From Xylophilus ampelinus (GTDB taxonomy: Bacteria > Pseudomonadota > Gammaproteobacteria > Burkholderiales > Burkholderiaceae_C): 12,298 nucleotides of DNA. How positions within the stretch are numbered: the first letter of the stretch is position 1; the number at the start of each line of letters is the position of its first letter. Location: NCBI RefSeq assembly GCF_901875635.1, contig NZ_CABFMN010000005.1, positions 1 to 12,298 of the forward strand. The letters are read 5' to 3'. The position numbers and the translations under genes are program-made. This document shows, piece after piece, positions 1-6,833 of the stretch. The notes under the pieces were generated by a model. That model was not told the DNA's origin. It did no database searches and saw nothing but the letters and a program-made list of their open reading frames with translations.

Positions 1-52
1 GACTCATTCGCGCAGGCTCCTTTGCGTCATTCAACGCACGAGGGCATGATCG

Positions 53-712
53 GTGGACTTGTTCAGACCTTCCCTAGAACTGGTGCTGAGCCAGCAGATG
101 GCGAAGCTCGAATGCATCGATGGCATTGCACTGTGGGTGTTCGAGTCAGCCAATCAAGGAGAAGGAAAGAACGGTGCCATCAAACAATGGCACCGCCTGA
201 CCCCTCAACTCAGCGGCAGTAAACTCAATTTCAGCGATGCCGACCGCGCCAAGCTGATGACGCTCATGAACGCCAGCCCTGTGGGCAGCGGCGACGTGGT
301 GATGGCCTACAGCCCCAAGTCAAGCATCGAGATGTACCCCAACGCAGAGCACGTGACCCTGGCGCGCAGGTTGCCTCAGGTGTTCTGCGAGGTGACGCTG
401 AAAAAGCCCAGACCGGCCGGCACGGGCGAGGATTGGGGCAGGGACATGTTGTTCGACCAAGACCCGTGGATGTTCCCGCTGGACATTGCCTTGATCGATG
501 GCAATGTGAATCTCGGTGGGTGGAGCCTAGACAAGTCCGAAGCCGCCTACCCGACCAAGGCGGTGTGGTACTTCGGCAGGCCCGTGGGGGAGCGAGGGGA
601 GGTGCCGGATTGGGATTGGTTGTGGAAGACGTGGGGCAAGCTGGCCGCCAAAACTGGAACGCTCTACCCGGACCCTGCCAAGGTGATACGGCCTCCTTCG
701 GACCCAAAGTGA
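53..712 (+). CDS. A1: C-terminal fragment of metallophosphoesterase-associated protein (partial)
   Basis: This 219-residue open frame is homologous by eye to the last 210 or so residues of the two other A genes. Shared blocks include LSQQMAKLEC near the start, EVTLKKPRPAGTGEDW in the middle, DPWMFPLDI, and GERGEVPDWDWLWKTWG near the end. No catalytic motif lies in this part, and its function is unknown. The GTG at 53 is only the first start after an in-frame TGA at 47-49, and it has no convincing ribosome binding site. Similarity to A2 and A3 may continue upstream in another frame (PL at 19-24), so the gene is probably broken or truncated at the left edge. The stop codon overlaps the B1 start (TGATG), implying translational coupling. 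I am confident that it is A-family and uncertain that it is a functional gene. Confidence 0.6.
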   Translation: MDLFRPSLELVLSQQMAKLECIDGIALWVFESANQGEGKNGAIKQWHRLTPQLSGSKLNFSDADRAKLMTLMNASPVGSGDVVMAYSPKSSIEMYPNAEHVTLARRLPQVFCEVTLKKPRPAGTGEDWGRDMLFDQDPWMFPLDIALIDGNVNLGGWSLDKSEAAYPTKAVWYFGRPVGERGEVPDWDWLWKTWGKLAAKTGTLYPDPAKVIRPPSDPK

Positions 713-1926
713 TGCAACGCCGCATTCTGTTGCAAGCCCTTGCAGTCACCTCACTCGTCGGATGCACCCCCATGAGCAAACCAAACATCAAAACCTTTGG
801 CAAAAAGTACAGCTATCTCAAGGACCCCGAGCTTCGTCGAAGGGAAATTGGCGACAAAGTATTGGTCATCGAGGGAGCAGAGTTCAGTGGCGTGGACTTC
901 CAATATTTGACCTGGGAGAACATTCGCTTTGTCGACTGCGACTTCGCGGGCGGCTACGAGATCAAGCTAAAAGCGTTATCCAACGCCAACTTCGAAAACT
1001 GCGAGCTCGCCGGGATTTTTAGCTTCGGCGTCTTGAGCAAAGTCCGCTTCTTCAAGTGCCTGTCGGGGTTTAACTCGAACTGGGGTGGGGATGGAGGGAG
1101 CGTTGTCTTTGAAGAATGCCAATTCATCGGCAACGATCCCAACCGCAATCATCAGGGCGCGATTGGTAACTACGGGCAAGCTTCCTTCATCAACTGCCGG
1201 GCCAAGTGGTTCAAACTTACCGCCGATTCGGGCATGACAGCGCGGGGCTGCGAGTTCGAGGATGTCGCGTTCAGTCCAGACAGTGGGCCTGTGCTTATCG
1301 AAAACTGCAAGTTGCGCGGCACCTTTGACATGGTTCCCGCCAGCCTCCAATCCCTCACCATCCGCGATACCCAGATCGACCTGCTGGACCTCACGGGCGC
1401 CACGGTCAAGGAGGATGTTGTGATGGAGCGGATCAAAGGGGGCGCGTTGAAAGTGGGGGTGCGTGGCGCCCGTAGCCTGACCTTGCGTGACAGCCAGATT
1501 TATGGGCCTGCCGATAACTTCAATCCGCGGGTCTTCAGCATGGCCGCAGATAGCGCCGACGAGCTTCTGATTGACAACGTCCAATTCGCCAGCGGCCTGC
1601 AAGACGTTGTAAAGATCGGCAACACCGGCCCGCTCAGCGAAAGCCAATGGAGCGCAGTACCGCAAGCCGTGAAGACAATCATCCGCAACAGCAAACTCCC
1701 CCGCATCGATGCTTCGTGGCTGGAAACGCAGCACCTGCAACTGCAAGGCAACGAGATCGGATCACTCGACCTGAGTAACAGCCGCATCAGCCAACTGGAA
1801 ATCAGCGGCAACACCATCGGTCGAAGCGTGGACTTCAGCCACACGCAGGTCAAGCAGGCGAACGTGCAGGTACTGGCCAAGGACCAAGCCAAGCTGGAAG
1901 GCTCGAACATCAAGCTGCCGCGCTGA
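712..1926 (+). CDS. B1: lipoprotein with pentapeptide-like right-handed beta-helix
   Basis: The product is 404 residues. The N-terminus has Arg residues at 3-4, a hydrophobic stretch and a lipobox LVGC with Cys18, so it should be a lipidated envelope protein. Thr follows the Cys, which by the E. coli Lol rule would allow outer-membrane sorting. After MSKPNI and a short linker the chain becomes short repeating strands such as FVDCDF, ANFENCEL and FEECQF, and later SLDLSNSRI and SVDFSHTQV. This resembles pentapeptide-repeat or related beta-helix proteins, and no enzyme motif is seen. I chose ATG 712 because it gives a clean signal peptide, overlaps the A1 stop and matches the starts of B2 and B3. 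The open frame upstream to 433 runs antiparallel to no signal and lies inside A1. Its role is unknown; its pairing with A suggests a partner or immunity-type function (inference). Confidence 0.8.
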   Translation: MQRRILLQALAVTSLVGCTPMSKPNIKTFGKKYSYLKDPELRRREIGDKVLVIEGAEFSGVDFQYLTWENIRFVDCDFAGGYEIKLKALSNANFENCELAGIFSFGVLSKVRFFKCLSGFNSNWGGDGGSVVFEECQFIGNDPNRNHQGAIGNYGQASFINCRAKWFKLTADSGMTARGCEFEDVAFSPDSGPVLIENCKLRGTFDMVPASLQSLTIRDTQIDLLDLTGATVKEDVVMERIKGGALKVGVRGARSLTLRDSQIYGPADNFNPRVFSMAADSADELLIDNVQFASGLQDVVKIGNTGPLSESQWSAVPQAVKTIIRNSKLPRIDASWLETQHLQLQGNEIGSLDLSNSRISQLEISGNTIGRSVDFSHTQVKQANVQVLAKDQAKLEGSNIKLPR

Positions 1927-1949
1927 GGCGGCCGGCGTTCAGGGATGAT

Positions 1950-2008
1950 GCTATGAAAACGATAGCTGTCCGCGCTCGTCCGGCGGGCGCTACCGGCCGA
2001 TCTGGCTT
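1950..2008 (+). repeat. Interspersed palindromic repeat copy 1 (overlaps A2 start)
   Basis: GCTAT (1950-1954) and ATAGC (1962-1966) form inverted arms around a seven-base loop. They are followed by CGCGCTCG, then GGGCGCTACCGGCCGATCTGG. The order of elements matches a short repeat I recall between genes of Comamonadaceae. Related copies lie at about 4216 and 12102. The ATG of A2 is inside the first arm. Confidence 0.6.
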
Positions 2009-2930
2009 GCGTGCGTCAGCCTTGACCGTGCCGGTCCTGAAAGCCACCTTCAACCATCTGAACGTCGGCACGTGCGAGCGCAACCAGGCGACGTATCTGG
2101 AGCAGCACATCAGCGCCCCGCCGGCAGGCACCGTGCTCGATTCATCCAGCGGCAAGATCAGGCAGCTGGAGACCGAGCGCAGCCGCATCGACGGTGACAA
2201 GAGCTTCAACGAAAAGCCGCGCCTTGCCGTGGCGCTGGACTACCTGCACGTGAGCAGCGGGGTGGAGGGCAAGGGTGGGATGGGGCCCAAAGGGGCCATC
2301 GAGGTGCCGCTGACGCTGACAAACATGAAAGAGGGCTATCCGGCGCAGTTGATGGTGGGCTTCAGCCAACAGTTGGCGGCGCTCGATTGTCTGGAGAGCA
2401 TTGCCATCTGGATCTTCTCGCGGGGCGGAACGGAAGAGTACGAGCGCGTCAAACGCGGTCAGTGGCAGCGCCTGACCCCCACCCTGGTCCGGGAAAAAGA
2501 CCCCTTGAAGGCCACGCTGAAATTCAGCGGCGAGGAAGTGACACAACTCAACCTGGCCATGCAATCGGGTGTGGTGGCGCGGCTTCCCAACCCATCCAAG
2601 TTTGGGAAGGGCAGCGAATACCGGCGCATTGCGCAGGCGTTTGTGGAAGTCACGCTCAGAAAGCCCAAACCTGCGGGCACCGGTGAAGACTGGGCCAAGG
2701 ACATGCTGTTCGAGAACGACCCGTGGGTGTACCCGCTGGACATTCAGATTGGCGAGGCCAAGCTGTCGCCCAAGTCGTACTGGATGTTCCGCAGGTCTGC
2801 AGGGGAGCGGGGGGAGGTGCCGGATTGGACTTGGCTTTACAAGACCTGGGGGGAGGTTGCCACGAAGACTGGCAACCAATACCCGCTGCCTGAATTGGTC
2901 ATCCGCCCCTACGGTCCAAGGCCGAAATGA
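1953..2930 (+). CDS. A2: metallophosphoesterase-like protein lacking the catalytic core
   Basis: The product is 325 residues. AGGGA at 1941-1945 is a plausible ribosome binding site for ATG 1953. The first 20 or so residues are read from an interspersed repeat. Similarity to A3 then begins at the block reading LNVGTCERNQATYLEQHISAP. Directly after this block A2 jumps to AGTVLDSSSGKI, missing 65 residues that A3 has, including GHSHR. The rest (VALDYLHV, GAIEVPL, DPWVYPLDI, GERGEVPDWTWLYKTWG) follows A3 and A1 closely. With no metal-binding motif left it cannot be an active phosphoesterase. It has no signal peptide or membrane segment. B2 starts 10 bp after its stop. It is either a retained C-terminal domain with its own role or a fossil that has stayed open. 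Confidence 0.65.
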   Translation: MKTIAVRARPAGATGRSGLRASALTVPVLKATFNHLNVGTCERNQATYLEQHISAPPAGTVLDSSSGKIRQLETERSRIDGDKSFNEKPRLAVALDYLHVSSGVEGKGGMGPKGAIEVPLTLTNMKEGYPAQLMVGFSQQLAALDCLESIAIWIFSRGGTEEYERVKRGQWQRLTPTLVREKDPLKATLKFSGEEVTQLNLAMQSGVVARLPNPSKFGKGSEYRRIAQAFVEVTLRKPKPAGTGEDWAKDMLFENDPWVYPLDIQIGEAKLSPKSYWMFRRSAGERGEVPDWTWLYKTWGEVATKTGNQYPLPELVIRPYGPRPK

Positions 2931-2940
2931 GACGAAAGAC

Positions 2941-4176
2941 ATGCACCGCCGTCACGCAGTTCAAGCACTGGCCGGGTTTTCGGTTTTCTTTTCAGGATGC
3001 GATATGAGCAAGCCCAACATCAGAAGTCTTGGCGAGCCCTACAACTACCTCAAAGACCCCGATCTGCGGGCCAAGGAGACCGGCGACGCGCAACTGGTTG
3101 TCAAGGATGCATTGTTTAGCGGCGCCACCTTCCAGTACGTGACATGGAAGAACATTCGATTCCTTAACTGCGACTTTGCCGGAGCCTACGAAATCAAGCT
3201 CACGGCAATGGAGAACTGTTCGTTCGAGAACTGCAAGATCGTTGGCATCCACGACTTCGGTTCGATGAACAAGGTACGGTTCTATAAGTGCCTGTCTGGT
3301 GGTTCGTCAAATTGGGGGGGGCAAGATGCGAAGAACGTCGTTTTCGAAGAGTGCCAGTTTCTAGGAGATACGGCAGACCGAAATCATCAGGGAGCCATCG
3401 GAACCTACGGTGATGCGACGTTTATTAATTGCAAAGCTAAGTGGTTCGGAATTTCTGCTCACACGGCTGCTGTGTTTCGTGACTGCGAGTTTGAATCGGT
3501 TGCATATCATCCCAGCTCACAAATTGCAAGTGGTGCGCATGTTGTGATTGAAGGCTGCAAACTGCGCGGTACCTTCGACATGGCGCCGTCGGCCCTCCAA
3601 TCCCTCATCATCCGCGACACCCAAATCGATGTGCTGGACCTCACAGGCGCCAGCGTGAAGGGCGATGTGGTCATGGAGAAGATCAAAGCCAGCAGCTTGA
3701 AGATGGGCATCCAGGAAGGCGCGCAAAGCCTGCGGCTTAAAGACAGTTGGATCACCGGCGACGGCGAACGCGTGTGCGCCATCTACGCGGGTGCATTCAA
3801 GCACGTCCTCGTGGAAGATGTTCGCTTTGGTGGTTCGGTCAACGAGGTGGCGGGCATTGGCGGTGGCTACCGGCCCGACGACGCCTCACCCCAACCCGTG
3901 TTGACCCAAAGCATCACCTTCCGGCGCGTCAAGGCGCCTATGCTGCGTTCAGCCCGACTCAACGCAGCCGCATTCACCGTGGAAGACTGCGAGATCGAGC
4001 GCGCCAACTTTGGCCAGGGCCGCATTGACACACTCACGTTCACCCGAAACACCTTCAGCTTCACCCTTGACCTGAGCCAGACCCGGGTCAAGGAGTTCAA
4101 GCAAAGCGGCGGCACAGACCTGCGCAAGCTCGACGGTTTCAAGGCCGAGGGCTCCAACATCAAGCTACCGCACTAA
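2941..4176 (+). CDS. B2: lipoprotein with pentapeptide-like right-handed beta-helix
   Basis: The product is 411 residues and the best preserved copy of family B. The N-terminus is basic (HRRH), then hydrophobic, and ends in FSGC with Cys20 as the likely lipidated residue. The residue after Cys is Asp, which in E. coli is the signal to stay in the inner membrane, unlike B1 and B3. The body shows repeated strand-turn units such as FLNCDF, CSFENCKI and FEECQF, then LIIRDTQIDVLDLTGASV, consistent with a parallel beta-helix. The last 60 or so residues differ from B1 and B3 until the shared EGSNIKLP end. ATG 2941 was chosen over earlier in-frame codons because it gives the signal peptide shared by all copies. 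An ATG at 2927 is in another frame. It is probably cotranscribed with A2. Confidence 0.8.
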   Translation: MHRRHAVQALAGFSVFFSGCDMSKPNIRSLGEPYNYLKDPDLRAKETGDAQLVVKDALFSGATFQYVTWKNIRFLNCDFAGAYEIKLTAMENCSFENCKIVGIHDFGSMNKVRFYKCLSGGSSNWGGQDAKNVVFEECQFLGDTADRNHQGAIGTYGDATFINCKAKWFGISAHTAAVFRDCEFESVAYHPSSQIASGAHVVIEGCKLRGTFDMAPSALQSLIIRDTQIDVLDLTGASVKGDVVMEKIKASSLKMGIQEGAQSLRLKDSWITGDGERVCAIYAGAFKHVLVEDVRFGGSVNEVAGIGGGYRPDDASPQPVLTQSITFRRVKAPMLRSARLNAAAFTVEDCEIERANFGQGRIDTLTFTRNTFSFTLDLSQTRVKEFKQSGGTDLRKLDGFKAEGSNIKLPH

Positions 4177-4215
4177 GCACACGGACACGCTACCGCGTGC
4201 GGTCAGGGAGGGAAC

Positions 4216-4275
4216 GCTATGAATTCAATAACTGGATGCGATCCACCCACGGGCGCTGCGGGCCGATTTGGCATA
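4216..4275 (+). repeat. Interspersed repeat copy 2 (degenerate, overlaps A3 original start)
   Basis: GCTATGAA followed by a diverged middle and then GGGCGCTGCGGGCCGATTTGG matches the order of elements in the copy at 1950. The arm palindrome is damaged. The ATG of the original A3 frame (4219) again lies inside GCTATGAA. Confidence 0.5.
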
Positions 4276-4356
4276 AAAGCCGCTTTCAACCAAGTGAACG
4301 TTGGCACGTGCGAGCGCAACTAGGCGACCTATCTGGAGCAGCACATCAGCGCCCCG
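4219..4356 (+). pseudogene. 5' remnant of A3, ended by in-frame TAG at 4321-4323
   Basis: ATG 4219 sits five bases after a strong Shine-Dalgarno stretch AGGGAGGGA (4205-4213). The frame encodes 34 residues ending in VNVGTCERN and then meets TAG. A2 has CAG (Gln) at the same position, followed by the same residues ATYLEQHISAP, so this is a C-to-T nonsense change. The frame is the same as that of the open part from 4357, so the original gene ran from 4219 to 5343 (374 codons). Confidence 0.7.
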
Positions 4357-5343
4357 GTGCGCCGTGGGAGTGGGCCCGCCGTGGACTGGCACCTGTCAGG
4401 GCACAGCCACCGCTCGGGTATCTACAAGGTGCGTTGGCAGCAGGACAACGCCCGTGCCACCGCCACGCGCCGCATACAGGTCATCAGCGCCGGGGGCGGC
4501 ATCGAGTACCAGAACGTGGATGGGGAACTCAGCGCGTGGACCGGCCGCCTCCCGGCGGGCACCGTGCTGGACCCGTCCAGCGGCAAGATCAAGCAGGTCA
4601 AGACCGAGCGCAGCCACGCCGACGACGGCAAAGGCTTCAACGAGAAGCCGCGCCTGTGTGTGGCGCTGGACTACCTGCACGTGATGAGCGGGATCGAGGG
4701 CAAGGGTGGGCTGGGCAAGAATGGGGCCATCGAGGTGCCGCTGCTGTTCAAAGTCCTGCCCACGCTGATGGGGCCGGGCAAGGGCGACCAGTTGGAGGTG
4801 GTGCTGAGCGAGCAGATGAAGAAGCTCGAATGCATTGCGGGGGTGACGCTGTGGGTGTTTGAGGGTGGCAGCGTGAATCAAAAGAACAAGATCACGCCTC
4901 CCGTCTGGCACCGTATCTCCTTGAACCTGGACAAGCCGGGCAACCCGACCCGGGCGACGCCGGTGCGCGAGGGCCTGGAATTGTTGCAGCGGGCGCTGGC
5001 CGCGGGCGTGCCTTATTCGCCCGGCGAGCCGGGCAAGCTGATCCTAGGCAGGCGAGCGCAGGCGACGTTCTGCGAGGTGAGCCTGAAAAAGGCCAAGGCC
5101 ACTGCCGCAGATGAAGATTGGGCCAAGGACAGGCATTGCACGGACCCCTGGGTATTGCCGGTCGATTTGATCAGCGGGGACGGCAAGACGATGACTGCGC
5201 TGCATCGGCCTGTGGGGGAGCGGGGGGAGGTGCCGGATTGGGATTGGTTGGCTGCGACCTGGGGCGAAACACCCACCAAGACCGGAAACAAGTATCCCGA
5301 CCCCTTGGAGGTCATCAATCCGAATGCTCGCGAGAAGCGTTGA
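4357..5343 (+). CDS. A3: C-terminal part of calcineurin-like metallophosphoesterase (probably a pseudogene)
   Basis: This open frame has 328 residues from GTG 4357. Near its start it reads WHLSGHSHRSGIY. GHxH followed by Arg is the last metal-binding motif of the calcineurin-like phosphoesterase superfamily. The earlier motifs of that fold (DxH, GDxxD, GNH) are absent, so this is only the end of the catalytic domain. The remainder is the C-terminal region shared with A1 and A2: AGTVLDPSSGKI, VALDYLHV, LSEQMKKLEC, DPWVLPVDL and GERGEVPDWDWL. No good ribosome binding site precedes GTG 4357, and the natural start at 4219 is cut off by the TAG at 4321, so expression is doubtful. B3 starts directly after its stop (TGA then ATG), preserving the A-B pairing. 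Confidence 0.6.
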   Translation: MRRGSGPAVDWHLSGHSHRSGIYKVRWQQDNARATATRRIQVISAGGGIEYQNVDGELSAWTGRLPAGTVLDPSSGKIKQVKTERSHADDGKGFNEKPRLCVALDYLHVMSGIEGKGGLGKNGAIEVPLLFKVLPTLMGPGKGDQLEVVLSEQMKKLECIAGVTLWVFEGGSVNQKNKITPPVWHRISLNLDKPGNPTRATPVREGLELLQRALAAGVPYSPGEPGKLILGRRAQATFCEVSLKKAKATAADEDWAKDRHCTDPWVLPVDLISGDGKTMTALHRPVGERGEVPDWDWLAATWGETPTKTGNKYPDPLEVINPNAREKR

Positions 5344-6581
5344 ATGCTGCGCCGTCGATTTGTGCAGGGCGCAGCGTCTCTAAACACCATCCCAACCCTT
5401 ATCTCGTGCAACATGAGCAAGCCCAACATCACCAGCTTCGGCAAGACGTACAAATACCTGAGTGACCCTGAGCTCGTCGCAGGGAGACAGGCGATGAACA
5501 GATGGCCGTCAAAGGGGCACTATTCAGCGGCGCAAGTTTTCAGTACCTGACATGGAAGAACATCAAGTTTGTTGATTGCGACTTTTCGGGGGCCTACGAG
5601 ATCAAACTTCACGAGATGGAGAACTGTTCGTTCGAGAACTGCAAGATTGTTGGAATCCACGGTTTCGGAACGATGCGGAATGTGCAGTTCCACAAGTGTC
5701 TCTTGGGCGGTGCATCTGTTTGAGGTGGCGGTGAAGACAGCAAAAACGTGCGCTCCGAGGAGTGTCAGTTCATCGGTGACACCAGTAATCGAAACCGTCA
5801 GGGTGGTATCGGGACTTACGGCGAAGCTACTTTCATTAATTGCAAAGTGAAGTGGTTTGCCTTAACCGGTGATACGAAGTTGGTGTTGAGAGGCTGTGAA
5901 TGCGAAGATGTCAGAGTCACCTTGAGTGGTGAAAATCTTTCGGCATCCGTCCTCGTCGAGAGTAGCAAGCTACGCGGCGAGTTCCGAATGATCCCTGCTC
6001 GGCTTCAATCCCTCACCATCCGCGACACCCAAATCGACCTGTTGGACCTCACAGGCGCCAGCGTCAAAGGCGACGTGGTGATGGATCGGGTCAAAGGAGG
6101 CTACTTTCGTCTGGGCGTCAAAGAAGGGGCCGGGAACTTCGTCCTCAAGGACAGCCAGCTTTACACAGGTTCCAGCAAGGTCAACGAGACCAGCTATGCC
6201 TATGCCGGTGGTTTCAAAAGCGTCTTGATCGAGAACACCGACTTCACCACCGATTTGCTCGACAAGGCCGTCATCGCTGGGGGATTCGACCCCGACGTCA
6301 AGACGCCGCAGCCCGTTCTCACGCAAAGCTACATCCTCCGAAAAAGCCGCGTCCCGATTCTGGATGCCAGCTACCTCAACGCGGGCCAAGTTGTATTAGA
6401 GGGCAACGAAATCGGCTCGCTCGATCTGAGCAACAGCCGCATCGGCCAATTGGAGGTCAGCGGCAACACCATCAGCCGGGGCGTGGATTTCAGCCAAACC
6501 CAGGTCAAGCAGGCCAACGTGCAGCTTCGGCGCAGCGATCAGGTCAAGCTCGAAGGCTCGAACATCAAGTTGCCGAAATAA
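5344..6581 (+). pseudogene. B3: beta-helix lipoprotein, broken by frameshift and nonsense codon
   Basis: This was a B gene of about 412 residues. It starts well, with MLRRRF, a hydrophobic stretch and lipobox LISC (Cys22, Asn after it), then MSKPNI. At 5475/5476 one base, most simply a C, is missing. Restoring it gives LRRRETGD, matching LRRREIGD in B1. Without it the frame ends at 5550. In the restored frame, TGA at 5721-5723 stands where B1 and B2 have TGG (Trp of NWGG). Beyond that the frame is open to 6581 and all later motifs are intact, including LTIRDTQIDLLDLTGASV and EGSNIKLP. Two independent lesions argue against a sequencing error as the whole explanation. The first two thirds resemble B2 and the last 60 or so codons resemble B1. 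Confidence 0.8.
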
Positions 6582-6697
6582 GCACGCGGCCACGCCGCCG
6601 GAGCGCGGCCAAAAAGCGGATGCTATGAATCCAAAAGCCGTTCTCGCCAGATCCGCGCGCGCCGCAGCTTGCTGCGGCATACAAGCCGCTTGCGACC
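6582..6697 (+). repeat. Stub of a fourth module unit
   Basis: After the B3 stop the sequence follows the junction after B2: GCAC-CGG-CACGC, a short hairpin, then GCTATGAAT. The ATG at 6625 opens a short frame whose CGIQAAC matches FGIKAAF of the A3 leader, and the DNA GGCATANAAGCCGCTT is nearly the same in both. Similarity stops near 6697. The fourth unit is therefore only its first 100 or so bases. Confidence 0.5.
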
Positions 6698-6833
6698 ATG
6701 GGGGGCATTGTCATGGGTGGTAGGGAGAAGCGGCGCACTGGACTGCAGAGCACGGACTATGTGGTGATCAAGTGCGGTCGGGCTTCATTTGCGATCCCCC
6801 GCAGAACATCTAAAACAACTTAAAGAGGTGTAT

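Larger units (their letters stand above)
1..1926 (+). repeat. Tandem module, unit 1 (left-truncated by window edge)
   Basis: This is the first of three tandem A-B modules. It contains the 3' part of gene A1 and all of gene B1. The A parts share the C-terminal block GERGEVPDW plus a nearby KTGxxYP. The B parts share MSKPNI near the N-terminus and EGSNIKLP at the C-terminus with units 2 and 3. The left boundary lies outside the window. Confidence 0.8.
1927..4176 (+). repeat. Tandem module, unit 2
   Basis: This is the second A-B module, with an interspersed repeat at its left end, then A2, then B2. Both reading frames are open. It aligns with unit 3 from the AAAGCC at about 2039 onwards. The main difference is a 195-base segment present in unit 3 (4357-4551) and absent here between 2120 and 2121. 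Confidence 0.8.
4177..6581 (+). repeat. Tandem module, unit 3 (decaying)
   Basis: This is the third A-B module. A3 carries an in-frame TAG, and B3 carries a frameshift and a TGA. It is the only unit that keeps the 195-base segment with the GHSHR motif. The left junction contains a small hairpin (CACGC 4186-4190, GCGTG 4195-4199), a strong ribosome binding site and a degenerate copy of the interspersed repeat. Confidence 0.8.

Noticed and set aside
433..711. Upstream extension of B1 (and likewise 2569-2940 for B2)
   Set aside because: The extensions are shadow frames inside A1 and A2. The three B genes agree on starts right after the A stop, each giving a lipoprotein signal.
2142..2942. Minus-strand open frame of 266 codons opposite A2, and similar ones opposite B1, B2 and B3
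   Set aside because: The frames are not kept equally in all copies of the module, and they have no ribosome binding sites or recognisable features.
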